Assembly (NCBI GenBank): GCA_947370975.1 | Contig: CANBNG010000006.1 | Span: 1 to 64,000, forward strand | Length of the DNA: 64,000 nucleotides | From: Beijerinckiaceae bacterium | Lineage (GTDB): Bacteria > Pseudomonadota > Alphaproteobacteria > Rhizobiales > Beijerinckiaceae | Direction of reading: 5' to 3' | Shown here: positions 51,500-60,909 of the stretch, piece by piece | Position numbering within the stretch: position 1 is the stretch's first letter | How the letters are laid out: every line of letters starts with the position of its first letter | Notes under the pieces: model-generated | Seen by the model: only the letters and a program-made list of their open reading frames with translations | What the model was told of the DNA's origin: nothing | Databases searched by the model: none | Made by a program: the position numbers and the translations under genes

Positions 51500-52081
51500 A
51501 TGGTAGTTCTCAATCGCATTTACACGCGCACCGGCGACAAGGGCACGACGGCGCTGGGCACCGGCGAACGGCGCCCGAAATACGATCTGCGCGTGGAAGC
51601 CTATGGCACGGTCGATGAGGCCAATGCGGCCATCGGCATGGCGCGGATTGCAACCGCGAGCGAAGACCCGAAGGTCGATGCCATGCTGGGGCGGATCCAG
51701 AATGATCTGTTCGATCTGGGCGCGGACCTCTGCACCCCCGAGACGGGGGAAAAGCCCGCATGGGAGCCCCTGCGCATGCTCGAAACCCAGGTCGAGCGGC
51801 TCGAACAGGAAATCGACGAGCTCAATGGCGAGTTGCAGCCGCTGCGCTCTTTTGTCCTGCCCGGCGGCACGCAGGGCGCGACCGCCCTTCATCTGGCGCG
51901 CACCATCAGCCGCCGCGCCGAGCGTCTGATCGTCGAACTGGCCGCCCAACCTGGCGAAGTCGTTGGCGAACCTGCCCTGAAATATATCAACCGGCTGTCC
52001 GACTTCCTCTTTGTCGCCTCGCGCTATGTCAACAAAAAGGGCGAGGGAGACGTCCTCTGGGTTCCGGGCAAGAACCGCTAA
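51500..52081 (+). CDS. Cob(I)alamin adenosyltransferase (PduO type)
   Basis: ATP:cob(I)alamin adenosyltransferase, 193 residues, making the adenosylcobalamin cofactor. N-terminal ATP motif IYTRTGDKGTTALGTG, VDEANAAIGMAR, LFDLGADLCTP, RSFVLPGGT, ARTISRRAER and YINRLSDFLFVASR are the PduO-type landmarks. The cofactor serves methylmalonyl-CoA and ethylmalonyl-CoA mutases, consistent with the mch gene at 18131. ATG 51500 is chosen; the upstream extension lacks similarity. Confidence 0.95.
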   Translation: MVVLNRIYTRTGDKGTTALGTGERRPKYDLRVEAYGTVDEANAAIGMARIATASEDPKVDAMLGRIQNDLFDLGADLCTPETGEKPAWEPLRMLETQVERLEQEIDELNGELQPLRSFVLPGGTQGATALHLARTISRRAERLIVELAAQPGEVVGEPALKYINRLSDFLFVASRYVNKKGEGDVLWVPGKNR

Positions 52082-52127
52082 AGGCAAAACCATCCAGCAC
52101 ACCGGCATGTGGCGGTGCAGCAAAGAA

Positions 52128-52156
52128 TTGACTTGGCTGGGGGCGGCAAGTACCAA
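52128..52156 (+). promoter_or_regulatory. Possible promoter for etfBA
   Basis: TTGACT, 17 bases, TACCAA. The -35 is good and the -10 is weak. It lies about 80 bases before the etfB ATG, in the 156-base gap after the adenosyltransferase gene. Confidence 0.4.
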
Positions 52157-52237
52157 AAAAGCGCGTGAGCGCAGCCGTTCCCTTCGGGCGGTTTTGACGC
52201 GCCGCCTCGTAGCCTTCACGGCTCAGGGAGCCCCGAC

Positions 52238-52987
52238 ATGAAGATTTTGGTCCCCGTGAAACGGGTCGTCGATTACAACGTCAAGATCCGCGTCAAATCC
52301 GATGGATCGGGCGTTGAACTCGCCAATGTGAAAATGTCGATGAACCCCTTCGACGAAATCGCCGTCGAAGAGGCGCTTCGCATGAAGGAAGCCGGCCACG
52401 CGACCGAAGTGGTGGTGGTGTCGATCGGGCCCGCGCAGGCGGCCGAAACCATTCGCACCGGGCTTGCCATGGGCGCCGACCGCGGCATCCTCGTGAAGCA
52501 GGACGGCATCGTCGAGCCGCTCGCAGTTGCAAAAATCCTGAAAGGCGTGGTCGAGGCGGAAGCGCCGGGCCTTGTCATCATGGGCAAGCAGGCCATCGAT
52601 GACGATTGCAACCAGACTGGGCAGATGCTGGCGGCACTGCTTGGCTGGGGACAAGGCACCTTCGCCTCCAAGATCGAACTGGCAGAGGGCACGGTTGATG
52701 TGACGCGCGAGGTCGATGGCGGCCTGCAGACAGTCACGTTGAAAATGCCGGCCATTGTCACCACCGACCTGCGCCTCAACGAGCCGCGCTACGCCTCGCT
52801 GCCCAACATCATGAAGGCGAAGAAAAAGCCGATCGATGAAAAGACGCCCGCCGATTTCGGCGTCGACGTCACGCCGCGGCTCAATGTGCTCAAGACCTCG
52901 GAGCCGCCGGGCCGCAAGGCTGGCGTCAAGGTGGCCGATGTCGCCGATCTCGTTTCCAAACTGAAAAACGAAGCAGGAGTGCTGTGA
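52238..52987 (+). CDS. etfB: Electron transfer flavoprotein beta subunit
   Basis: EtfB, 249 residues, which with EtfA carries electrons from acyl-CoA and other dehydrogenases to ETF-quinone oxidoreductase. MKILVPVKRVVDYNVKIRV, MNPFDEIAVEEALRMKE, LIMGKQAIDDDCNQTGQM and the recognition loop RYASLPNIMKAKKKPI are typical. Its TGA overlaps the etfA ATG (TGATG). Confidence 0.97.
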   Translation: MKILVPVKRVVDYNVKIRVKSDGSGVELANVKMSMNPFDEIAVEEALRMKEAGHATEVVVVSIGPAQAAETIRTGLAMGADRGILVKQDGIVEPLAVAKILKGVVEAEAPGLVIMGKQAIDDDCNQTGQMLAALLGWGQGTFASKIELAEGTVDVTREVDGGLQTVTLKMPAIVTTDLRLNEPRYASLPNIMKAKKKPIDEKTPADFGVDVTPRLNVLKTSEPPGRKAGVKVADVADLVSKLKNEAGVL

Positions 52988-53928
52988 TGGCGACGCTTCT
53001 CTTGGCCGATGTCGGCAAGGGCCAATTGGGTGATGCGACCACCAAGGCGCTCACCGCTGCCCGCGCGCTTGGCGCGCCTGTCCACGTGCTTGTCGCCGGC
53101 GCTGACGTGGAGGCCGCAGCTGCGGCAGCCGCGCGCCTTGAAGGCGTCGAGAAAGTGCTCGTCGCCACTGCGCCCGCTTATGCGCATGGTCTGGCCGAGC
53201 CGCTGGCCGCTCTCATCGTGTCCCTCGCCGGCTCCTATGATTCGATTGTCGGGGCCGCGACCTCGACCGCCAAGAACGTGATGCCGCGCGTGGCCGCATT
53301 GCTGGATGTGATGCAGCTGTCTGAAATCACGAAAGTGGTTTCGGCTGACACTTTCGAGCGCCCGATCTATGCGGGCAATGCCATTCAGACCGTCCAGTCG
53401 AGCGATGCCAAAAAGGTCATCACCGTCCGCACGGCCGCTTTCGCGGCCACGGGCGAGGGTGGGGCCGCAGCCATTGCGAGCCTCGAAGCTGTCGGCGATC
53501 CGGGCGTTTCCACCTTCAAGGGGGAGGCGCTTGCCGTCACCGACCGGCCGGAGCTGACCTCGGCCAAGATCATCATCTCGGGCGGCCGCGCAATGCAAAA
53601 TGCCGAGAATTTCAAAACCTATATCGAGCCGGTGGCCGACAAGCTCGGGGCCGCCATGGGCGCCTCGCGCGCGGCTGTTGATGCCGGTTATGCGCCAAAC
53701 GATTGGCAGGTGGGGCAGACCGGCAAGGTGGTTGCACCCGACCTCTATATTGCGGTCGGCATCTCGGGCGCGATCCAGCATCTGGCCGGCATGAAGGATT
53801 CCAAAGTGATCGTTGCGATCAACAAGGACGAGGATGCGCCGATCTTCCAGGTCGCCGATTATGGCCTTGTAGCGGATCTGTTTACCGCTCTGCCTGCGCT
53901 TGCCGTGGAATTAGGCAAGACCTCTTAA
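52987..53928 (+). CDS. etfA: Electron transfer flavoprotein alpha subunit
   Basis: EtfA, 313 residues, with the FAD-binding C-terminal domain: SAKIIISGGRAMQ, VDAGYAPNDWQVGQTGKVVAPDLYIAVGISGAIQHLAGM. N-terminus ATLLLADVGKGQL. Translationally coupled to etfB and followed by hbd. Confidence 0.97.
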   Translation: MATLLLADVGKGQLGDATTKALTAARALGAPVHVLVAGADVEAAAAAAARLEGVEKVLVATAPAYAHGLAEPLAALIVSLAGSYDSIVGAATSTAKNVMPRVAALLDVMQLSEITKVVSADTFERPIYAGNAIQTVQSSDAKKVITVRTAAFAATGEGGAAAIASLEAVGDPGVSTFKGEALAVTDRPELTSAKIIISGGRAMQNAENFKTYIEPVADKLGAAMGASRAAVDAGYAPNDWQVGQTGKVVAPDLYIAVGISGAIQHLAGMKDSKVIVAINKDEDAPIFQVADYGLVADLFTALPALAVELGKTS

Positions 53929-54000
53929 GGTTGGTCTGGACGCGTGGCCAACATGTCCTATGATTGACGCGTCTTACATAATGCCGGGTGACGGGATCTC

Positions 54001-54882
54001 ATGAGCATCGAAATTCGCAAAGTTGGCGTGATCGGCGCCGGTCAGATGGGCAGCGGTATCGCCCAGGTCTGCGCTCAGGTCGGCATTGACGTTCTGATGA
54101 ACGACATTTCCGAAGACCGGATCCACGCCGGCATGGCGACAATCAACGGCAACCTCGCCAAGCTCCAGGCCAAGGAACAGCTGACTGACACCGAGCGTCA
54201 GGAAGCCATGACCCACATCTTCCCGGCTGTGGAATACGAAGCCTTCGCCGATTGCGACATCGTCATCGAGGCGGCGTCGGAAAACGAAGAGATCAAGCGC
54301 CGGATCTTCACGCGGCTTTGCCCGGTGCTGAAGCCCGAGGCCTTGATTGCGTCCAACACCTCATCAATCTCGATCACGCGCCTCGCCTCCGGCACGGACC
54401 GGCCCGAGCGCTTCATCGGCATTCATTTCATGAACCCGGTTCCGCGGATGCAGCTCGTCGAGCTTATCCGTGGCATTGCGACCGACGATCCGACCTTCGA
54501 ATCGGCGCGCCGCCTGATCGCCCGCCTCGGCAAGACCTCGACCGTTTCGGAAGATTTCCCGGCGTTCATCGTCAATCGCCTCCTGCTGCCGATGATCAAT
54601 GAGGCCATCTACACCCTCTATGAGGGCGTGGGCTCGGTCGAGGCGATCGACACCGCCATGCGGCTTGGCGCCAATCACCCGATGGGGCCCCTCCAGCTTG
54701 CCGATTTCATCGGTCTGGATACCTGCCTGTCGGTCATGCAGGTGCTGCATGAAGGCTTGGCCGATTCAAAATATCGCCCCTGCCCGCTGCTTGTGAAATA
54801 TGTCGAGGCCGGCTGGCTTGGCCGCAAGACACAGCGCGGCTTCTACGATTATCGCAGCGGAACACCCGTTCCGACCCGGTAA
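54001..54882 (+). CDS. hbd: 3-hydroxybutyryl-CoA dehydrogenase
   Basis: NAD(P)-dependent dehydrogenase, 293 residues, interconverting acetoacetyl-CoA and (S)-3-hydroxybutyryl-CoA. Rossmann motif VGVIGAGQMGSGIAQV, catalytic Ser/His in ASNTSSISI and GIHFMNPVPRMQLVE, and NRLLLPMINEA. It links to CoA-transferase (scoAB) chemistry and to the crotonyl-CoA entry into the ethylmalonyl-CoA pathway. It lies 72 bases after etfA. Confidence 0.96.
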   Translation: MSIEIRKVGVIGAGQMGSGIAQVCAQVGIDVLMNDISEDRIHAGMATINGNLAKLQAKEQLTDTERQEAMTHIFPAVEYEAFADCDIVIEAASENEEIKRRIFTRLCPVLKPEALIASNTSSISITRLASGTDRPERFIGIHFMNPVPRMQLVELIRGIATDDPTFESARRLIARLGKTSTVSEDFPAFIVNRLLLPMINEAIYTLYEGVGSVEAIDTAMRLGANHPMGPLQLADFIGLDTCLSVMQVLHEGLADSKYRPCPLLVKYVEAGWLGRKTQRGFYDYRSGTPVPTR

Positions 54883-55037
54883 ATCAGCGCTTTTTGCAAA
54901 GGCCGACTGCGACGCTGCCTGCGTCGCCGTCTTTTATTTCGGGCCTTCACAAGCCTGTCATTCCGAAGATAGACTATCCTTGCCTAGGATGATCTGGTCC
55001 GGAGCGATCCGGACCCAATCTGCAAGGGGTGTCCGGT

Positions 55038-55607
55038 TTGACGGTTCACTTCCAGTCGATGGTTTCGCCCGACTCCTGTCCGGCGCTGGTGCTCAATGCG
55101 GATTTCCGTCCGCTGAGCTATTACCCCCTCTCGCTCTGGTCCTGGCAGGACGCCATCAAGGCCGTCGTCCTCGACCGGGTGAATATTGTTTCTCAATATG
55201 ACCGGACGGTGCGCAGCCCGAATTTCGAAATGCGGCTGCCCTCCGTTGTCTCGCTCAAGACTTATGTGAAACCCTCGCGTCAGCCCGCCTTCACGCGGTT
55301 CAACGTCTTTCTGCGCGACCGCTTCACCTGCCAATATTGCTCCGCGCATGACGATCTCACCTTCGACCACGTCATCCCGCGCTCGAAAGGCGGGCTGACG
55401 ACGTGGGAGAATGTCGTTGCGGCCTGTTCCGCCTGCAATCTGCGCAAGAGCGACCGGCTTCCCGACGATGTGCATATGTGGCCGGCGCATCGGCCCTTTG
55501 CCCCAAGCGTGAACGACCTGCATCAGAACGGGCGTCTGTTCCCGCCAAATTACTTGCATCAGAGCTGGGTGGATTATCTCTACTGGGATTCCGTGCTCGA
55601 ACCCTGA
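55038..55607 (+). CDS. HNH endonuclease-family protein
   Basis: A roughly 189-residue protein with an N-terminal domain (CPALVLNADFRPLSYYPLS) and a central HNH nuclease domain, FTCQYCSAHDDLTFDHVIPRS then WENVVAACSACNLRKS. Two CxxC zinc pairs and DH/N catalytic residues are present. This is the common chromosomal HNH protein of alphaproteobacteria; its target is not known, and no restriction partner is nearby. The start is uncertain: TTG 55038 has the best ribosome site (AAGGGG, 8 bases before); GTG 55029 and ATG 55059 are alternatives. Confidence 0.88.
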   Translation: MTVHFQSMVSPDSCPALVLNADFRPLSYYPLSLWSWQDAIKAVVLDRVNIVSQYDRTVRSPNFEMRLPSVVSLKTYVKPSRQPAFTRFNVFLRDRFTCQYCSAHDDLTFDHVIPRSKGGLTTWENVVAACSACNLRKSDRLPDDVHMWPAHRPFAPSVNDLHQNGRLFPPNYLHQSWVDYLYWDSVLEP

Positions 55608-55648
55608 TCCGGCTTTGCCTCTACGCGCTTGGGGCCTAGACTGCGGAC

Positions 55649-56164
55649 ATGGTCGCTCGCGTGTTACTCACCTTCCTCGGATTGGCCTGCGCCAGCGCAG
55701 CTGCGCTCGTGTTCTTGCCTCTGGCAATCATTTTCGATCCGCTGGTGCAAAGCGCCGCAAGCGATCTCCCGGCCGATCATTGGCTCGATATCCTGGCCGG
55801 CATCCTTTCGCAGGACGCGCCGGAAGACAGCATCGCGACTTTGTTTCATCTGCTCTGGACCATCGGCATGCTCGTCTGCGTGCTGCCGGTGACGATTGTC
55901 GCGCTGGTGGGAAGCATCAGCGGGACGCGCGGTTTTGTCTTCCATGCCGCCATCTCCGGCGTGCTGGCCGCAGCCATGCCCTGGGTCTTGCGTAGCGGAC
56001 GGATTGTGGAACGGGGTGCGCAAATGTCACCCGCCGAGGGCCATCTCACCCTTATCCTTTTCCTGACTGGCGTCGTGGCGGGCACGGTCTATTGGCTTAT
56101 CGCCGGCCGCCAGGAGGCGTCGCCCTCCGGAGCGGGCTGGATGTCGTCTCAGCCCAGAGAATAA
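55649..56164 (+). CDS. Membrane protein of unknown function
   Basis: A 171-residue protein with four predicted membrane segments (about 5-30, 62-90, 95-115 and 130-155) and a periplasmic-type loop between the first two (SAASDLPADHWLDILAGIL). No family recognised. Its 3' end overlaps convergent thpR by 16 bases. Confidence 0.65.
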   Translation: MVARVLLTFLGLACASAAALVFLPLAIIFDPLVQSAASDLPADHWLDILAGILSQDAPEDSIATLFHLLWTIGMLVCVLPVTIVALVGSISGTRGFVFHAAISGVLAAAMPWVLRSGRIVERGAQMSPAEGHLTLILFLTGVVAGTVYWLIAGRQEASPSGAGWMSSQPRE

Positions 56165-56682
56165 GCAGCCTCGACAACATAGGGCCCCCCGCCCACGGAC
56201 TCGCGTGCGGAATAGAGCACGAAGCGTCGCGCCACAAAGCTGCGGGAGACAAACAGGCCGCGCTGGCCAAGGTAATGCGCAACCTCCCCGGCAGCTGTCC
56301 TGCGCATGCGCGCGAGCGTGACATGGGGGGTGAATTTGCGCGGCTCTGGGGCAAGACCAAGGCGGCGCATGAGTCGCTCCTGTTCGGCCTGCAATTCGAC
56401 AAGGGGTGGCGTCGCCTGCACATGGGCGACAAGCGCGCGCGGCCTGTCGCCGCCAAAACTCGCCAAGCCATCGATCGTGATCTCGCAGGCAGGACGCTCT
56501 ATTTCGGCCAGTGACGCCAGAATATCACGCGCCATGGCGTGATCGACATCGCCGATAAAGCGGAGGGTGACGTGATAATTTTCAGGATCGATCCAACGCG
56601 CGCCAGACAGGCCGCCGCGCATCAGAGACAGGTCGAACGCAAGGTCGGGCGGGATTTCAAAGCCGGTAAAAAGGCGCGGCAT
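56149..56682 (-). CDS. thpR: RNA 2',3'-cyclic phosphodiesterase
   Basis: A 177-residue member of the 2H phosphoesterase superfamily (LigT/ThpR). Two HxT motifs: HVTLRFIG (H37, T39) and HVTLARM (H120, T122). It opens 2',3'-cyclic phosphates on RNA, with RNA-ligase activity in some members. MPRLFTGFEIP is a typical start. The N-terminal ATG at 56682 is chosen. Confidence 0.93.
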   Translation of the reverse strand: MPRLFTGFEIPPDLAFDLSLMRGGLSGARWIDPENYHVTLRFIGDVDHAMARDILASLAEIERPACEITIDGLASFGGDRPRALVAHVQATPPLVELQAEQERLMRRLGLAPEPRKFTPHVTLARMRRTAAGEVAHYLGQRGLFVSRSFVARRFVLYSARESVGGGPYVVEAAYSLG

Positions 56683-56727
56683 GGCAGTCCTGTCAGCTCG
56701 CCGAATCGTCGTCAGATCAATCTTGGC

Positions 56728-57456
56728 TCAGCCACGCAGTTCGGCAAGGAACGCTTTGACCGCAGGCAGGATCGTGCGGACGATGGTTTCAACCCCGGCG
56801 CGGTTGGGGTGCAAGCCATCAATCAGGTTGAGCGCGGGGTCGCCCGCGATCTTTTCAAGGAAAAAGGGATAAAGCGGAATTGCATGGCGCGCGGCAAGCT
56901 CGGGATAGATGGCGTTGAACCTGTCGCCATAATCACGGCCCAGGGACGGGGACGCCAGCATGCCGGCCAGCATGACCTTGATGCCCCGGCCCTTGAGGCG
57001 AACAATGATCTGGTCGAGCGCTTCGCGCGTCCGGACGGGATCGACCCCGCGCAACATGTCATTGGCGCCAAGCTCGACCAGCACCGCCTGCGTGCCCTCG
57101 GGCACGGCCCAATCGAGCCGCTCCAGCCCACCGCTCGCCGTATCGCCCGAGACACCTGCATTGCCGATGTCCACCGGAATGCCGTCGGCCGCCAGCGCCT
57201 TTTCCAGAACCTGCGGAAAGGCCGCGTCCTGGGGCAGGAGATAGCCGGCGCTCAGACTGTCGCCCAGCACCACAAGCTGAATGGGCTTGGGCCCTGCCGT
57301 GAGCGGGCCGGTTGCGAGACAGAGGCTCAAAGCCGCCAAAAGGACCGTTGCGAACCATCTTCTCGCATTGGCGAACTGGCTTCTGGCCCCAGAACACCCA
57401 TATGAGGGAGGCGGCGTGACGTGACACGTGGACGGAAACAGCGGGAAAAGGTTCAT
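56728..57456 (-). CDS. tesA: Arylesterase / lysophospholipase TesA-like (SGNH hydrolase)
   Basis: Periplasmic SGNH-hydrolase of about 242 residues. Block I GDSLSAGY, block III GANDMLRG, and block V DGLHPN supply Ser, Asn, Asp and His. A hydrophobic export segment (ATVLLAALSLCLATGPLTAG) precedes the domain. The start is uncertain: ATG 57456 leaves a long 36-residue leader and only 3 bases between it and the divergent ABC start; a TTG inside the signal sequence is an alternative. The tesA-ybbA-ybbP divergent layout is conserved in proteobacteria. Confidence 0.88.
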   Translation of the reverse strand: MNLFPLFPSTCHVTPPPSYGCSGARSQFANARRWFATVLLAALSLCLATGPLTAGPKPIQLVVLGDSLSAGYLLPQDAAFPQVLEKALAADGIPVDIGNAGVSGDTASGGLERLDWAVPEGTQAVLVELGANDMLRGVDPVRTREALDQIIVRLKGRGIKVMLAGMLASPSLGRDYGDRFNAIYPELAARHAIPLYPFFLEKIAGDPALNLIDGLHPNRAGVETIVRTILPAVKAFLAELRG

Positions 57457-57459
57457 CGG

Positions 57460-58158
57460 ATGACGGCACCGGCTATCGCATTGCGGGATGTCCAGTTGAG
57501 TCTGGGGCGTGGAGCCGCCCGTGTCCATATTCTCAAGGGAATTTCACTCGATATTGCCAAAGGCGAGGCCGTGGGCCTCGTTGGACCCTCGGGTTCGGGC
57601 AAATCGACGCTGCTCATGACTATGGCCGGGCTGGAACGGCCAGATTCCGGCTTGGTCTCCATCGATGGGCAGGATCTGGGGCCGCTCGATGAAGACGCGC
57701 TCGCGCGCTTTCGCGGCGCGCGCATCGGGATCGTCTTTCAATCCTTCCATCTCATCCCGACGATGACGGCGCTGGAAAATGTCGCCGTGCCGCTGGAACT
57801 CGCCGGCGCATCCGACCCATTCGGTCGCGCGGCCGCAGAACTGGGTCTGGTCGGCCTTGGTGACCGGCTCGGGCATTATCCGTCGCAATTGTCGGGCGGC
57901 GAACAGCAACGCGTGGCGCTGGCCCGCGCGCTCGCGCCCGACCCCGCCATTCTGGTGGCCGATGAGCCCACCGGCAATCTCGACGAGACCACGGGCCAGA
58001 GCATTGTCGACCTGATCTTCCGCCTGAAACGCGAGCGTGGTGCAACGCTTGTGCTTGTGACCCATGACAATGGTCTGGCTGCGCGCTGCGACCGCCAGAT
58101 CCGCCTGCGCTCGGGCTTGATCGACCAGACGACCAGCGCGCTGGAGCCGGCACGATGA
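57460..58158 (+). CDS. ybbA: ABC transporter ATP-binding protein (YbbA/LolD-like)
   Basis: A 232-residue ATPase: Walker A GPSGSGKST, Q-loop VFQSFHLIPTM, signature LSGGEQQRVALARAL, Walker B ILVADEPTGNLD, and switch His in LVTHDNG. It belongs to the LolD/MacB-like group that powers FtsX-type permeases. ATG 57460 is used; a GTG at 57421 would extend it. Its stop overlaps the permease ATG by 4 bases (ATGA). Confidence 0.93.
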   Translation: MTAPAIALRDVQLSLGRGAARVHILKGISLDIAKGEAVGLVGPSGSGKSTLLMTMAGLERPDSGLVSIDGQDLGPLDEDALARFRGARIGIVFQSFHLIPTMTALENVAVPLELAGASDPFGRAAAELGLVGLGDRLGHYPSQLSGGEQQRVALARALAPDPAILVADEPTGNLDETTGQSIVDLIFRLKRERGATLVLVTHDNGLAARCDRQIRLRSGLIDQTTSALEPAR

Positions 58159-60731
58159 AAAACGAGCGGCGCACCAGCCGCGTGCCGCTGATGCTTCGGC
58201 TTGCGCTGCGCGATCTCAAGGGCGGCTTCGCCGGCTTTCGTATCTTCCTTGCCTGCATTGCGCTGGGTGTCGCCGCGATCACGGGCGTCGGCTCGGTGTC
58301 GGAGGGACTTTCGGACGGGCTCGCGCGCGAAGGTCGGACCATTCTTGGCGGCGATCTTTCGTTCTCGCTCATCCATCGCCAGCTTGCCGATGACGAGCGT
58401 GCGTTTCTGAGCGCGCGCGGGACGATTTCGACGGTCGCCAATCTGCGCGCCATGGCGCGCCGCGCTGACGGACGTTCATCGCTCATCGAGGCCAAGGCCA
58501 TCGATGCAACCTATCCCTCGGCCGGAACGCTCGTCATCGAACCCGCAATCCAGCTTGATGATGCGCTCGCCTTGCGCGATGGCGCATTTGGCCTGGTCGC
58601 AGATCCGGCGCTTGCAGCGACCCTCGATGTCAAGATTGGCGACAGGCTTGCGATCGGCGAACAGACCTTTGTGCTGCGCGCATTGCTGCAATCTGAGCCC
58701 GACAAGCTCGCCGGCGGCATCGGCTTCGGGCCGCGCGTGCTTTTCTCACAAACGGCCTTGGTGGCAACCGGCCTCGACCAGCCAGGCTCGCTCGTACGCT
58801 GGAACAATCGCGTTGCCCTCACCAGCCCGCGCGGCGATGCGCCGGTGGATGACAGGGCTGTCGACGCCTTTGTCGCGGCAGCCGAACAAGCCTTTCCCGA
58901 CGCTGGATGGCAGGTCCGCTCACGCGCCAATGTCTCCCCGCAATTTGAAAAGAATCTCGCACGCTTCACGCAATTTCTGACACTGGTCGGACTGACCGCG
59001 CTGATCGTCGGCGGTGTGGGTGTCGCCAATGCCGTGCACGCCTTCGTCGATCGCAAGAAGCCCGATCTCGCAACGCTGAAATCACTGGGTGCAACGGGCG
59101 GCTATGTTTTTGCCGCGACGCTCGTGCAGGTGATCATTGTCGCATTGGCTGGAATCGCCATCGGCCTGGCCATAGGGCTCGCCATACCTTTCGTGATCGC
59201 AGCCTTGTTTGGTGGGATCATTCCAATTCCCTTTTCGCCGGCGATCTATCCTGCGCAGGCCGCGGCAGGTGTTCTTTACGGTTTGCTGACCGCGCTCACC
59301 TTTTCGCTGGCGCCCATCGGCCGCGCGCATGATGTGCCCGTGTCATCCTTGTTTCGCGACAGGATCGAGGGCGGCGCGCGCTGGCCGCGCCCGCGTTATC
59401 TGCTGATGACCGCGGGCACCGGCCTCCTGCTCGTCAGCGCGGTCGGGCTGCTGGCAACCGACCGCAAGCTCGCGCTGATCTACAGCGGGGCAACGCTTGT
59501 CGCGTTCCTGATCCTGCGCGTCGTCGCGCAAGGCATCATCTTCCTCGCACGCCACGCGCCCCGCGCGCGCAGCACCCCCTGGCGGCTTGCCATTGCCAAT
59601 ATCCATCGCCCCGGCGCGCTGACGCCAGCTGTTGTTCTCTCGCTCGGCCTTGGCCTCGCCCTGCTCGTCGCGCTGACCCTGATCGATGGCAATATCCGCG
59701 ACCAGCTGACCCACGGCCTGCCCGGCCGCACGCCGAGCTTCTTCTTTCTCGATGTGCAAAATTCGCAAGCCGCGGAATTTGATGCATTTCTCGCCAAACA
59801 CGCACCCGATGCGCAGATCGAGCGCGTGCCGATGATGCGGGGCCGCGTCGTGCGGCTGAACGGCGTGCTCGCGAATGAAGTTCGCGCGGCCGAAAATGCG
59901 CAATGGGTGCTCGAGGGCGATCGCGGCATCAGCTATGCGAAAACTCTCCCCGATGGCTCGACGCTGACCGAGGGCGACTGGTGGGCGGCCGATTACAAGG
60001 GCGAGCCGCTCGTCTCTGTCGAGGGCGAGGTCGCGCGCGGTCTGGGCCTCAAGATCGGCGACGTGGTGGTGGTGAATGTCGCAGGCCGCAACATCGGGGC
60101 CCGGATCGCCAATTTGCGGACGGTGAACTGGCGCTCGCTCGGCATCAATTTCGTTTTCGTCTTTTCGCCCAATACATTTGCCGCCGCGCCCCATTCCTTT
60201 CTGGCCACCGCGACCTTCGCCAATGGCGGCAAGGCTGACCGGGAATTGTCATTGTTGCGCGAAGTTGCGACGCAATTTCCGACCGTGACCAGCCTGCGCG
60301 TCAAGGACGCGCTCGACGCCATCAACAATGCGATGAACGAGCTCGCCTTCGCCGTGCGCGGGGCCTCGGGCGTGGCGCTGGCGGCCTCAATCCTCGTGCT
60401 CGCCGGCGCGCTCGCAGCCGGCCAGCAGAGCCGCATCTACGATGCCGTGGTGCTGAAGACGCTGGGGGCCACCCGCGGCCGCCTGCTCTACGCGCTCATC
60501 ATCGAATATGCGCTGCTTGGCGCGGTCTCCGCCTTGTTCGGACTTCTGGCCGGAACGCTCGCAGCTTGGTTCGTACTGATGCGTGTGATGCGACTCGATT
60601 CGTTTCTGTGGCTGTGGGGGCCAGCCCTTGGCGCGGTGGGTATTGCGCTGCTGGTGACAGTCGGCCTCGGGCTCGCCGGGACATGGCGCATATTGGGTCA
60701 AAAGCCCGCCGCCCACCTGCGCACGCTCTGA
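58155..60731 (+). CDS. ybbP: FtsX-type ABC permease (YbbP-like)
   Basis: An 858-residue inner-membrane protein with two MacB/FtsX permease units. A first membrane segment lies at about 20-40, a large periplasmic domain at about 45-260, a cluster of membrane segments at about 270-510, a second periplasmic domain, and three last segments at about 735-850. The YbbA/YbbP system with TesA is thought to handle lipid-linked or hydrophobic compounds in the envelope; the true substrate is unknown. Confidence 0.92.
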   Translation: MKNERRTSRVPLMLRLALRDLKGGFAGFRIFLACIALGVAAITGVGSVSEGLSDGLAREGRTILGGDLSFSLIHRQLADDERAFLSARGTISTVANLRAMARRADGRSSLIEAKAIDATYPSAGTLVIEPAIQLDDALALRDGAFGLVADPALAATLDVKIGDRLAIGEQTFVLRALLQSEPDKLAGGIGFGPRVLFSQTALVATGLDQPGSLVRWNNRVALTSPRGDAPVDDRAVDAFVAAAEQAFPDAGWQVRSRANVSPQFEKNLARFTQFLTLVGLTALIVGGVGVANAVHAFVDRKKPDLATLKSLGATGGYVFAATLVQVIIVALAGIAIGLAIGLAIPFVIAALFGGIIPIPFSPAIYPAQAAAGVLYGLLTALTFSLAPIGRAHDVPVSSLFRDRIEGGARWPRPRYLLMTAGTGLLLVSAVGLLATDRKLALIYSGATLVAFLILRVVAQGIIFLARHAPRARSTPWRLAIANIHRPGALTPAVVLSLGLGLALLVALTLIDGNIRDQLTHGLPGRTPSFFFLDVQNSQAAEFDAFLAKHAPDAQIERVPMMRGRVVRLNGVLANEVRAAENAQWVLEGDRGISYAKTLPDGSTLTEGDWWAADYKGEPLVSVEGEVARGLGLKIGDVVVVNVAGRNIGARIANLRTVNWRSLGINFVFVFSPNTFAAAPHSFLATATFANGGKADRELSLLREVATQFPTVTSLRVKDALDAINNAMNELAFAVRGASGVALAASILVLAGALAAGQQSRIYDAVVLKTLGATRGRLLYALIIEYALLGAVSALFGLLAGTLAAWFVLMRVMRLDSFLWLWGPALGAVGIALLVTVGLGLAGTWRILGQKPAAHLRTL

Positions 60732-60850
60732 TCTGTGATGTTTTCACGGGCCTGAGCGCTGCCCTGCGCTCTTCACATCGGCGTTTACGGACCCCAACCG
60801 ATGCGGGTTCCTCTTGTCGGGGATCGCAAGGCAATCCATATTATCACAAG

Positions 60851-60887
60851 GCAGAGCTCTGACCGACTTCCGGCGGAAGCTGTCTGC
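60851..60887 (+). ncRNA. Candidate ybhL-type leader hairpin
   Basis: GCAGAGCT pairs with AGC(UG)UCUGC, enclosing an inner CCG/CGG stem with loop ACUUC; CTGAAGACTTGAGAGG with the ribosome site follows. It sits in the 5' leader of a Bax-inhibitor-1 (YbhL/YccA) gene. Rhizobiales carry the 'ybhL leader' RNA motif of unknown ligand in exactly this place, so this is a likely member, but I matched it on position and fold, not by covariance model. Confidence 0.55.
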
Positions 60888-60909
60888 GCTGAAGACTTGA
60901 GAGGAAACC

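Noticed and set aside
55038..55607. HNH protein as part of a restriction or anti-phage system.
   Set aside because: Neighbours are hbd, a small membrane protein and thpR; no methyltransferase, helicase or toxin-like partner. It matches the widespread chromosomal HNH family.
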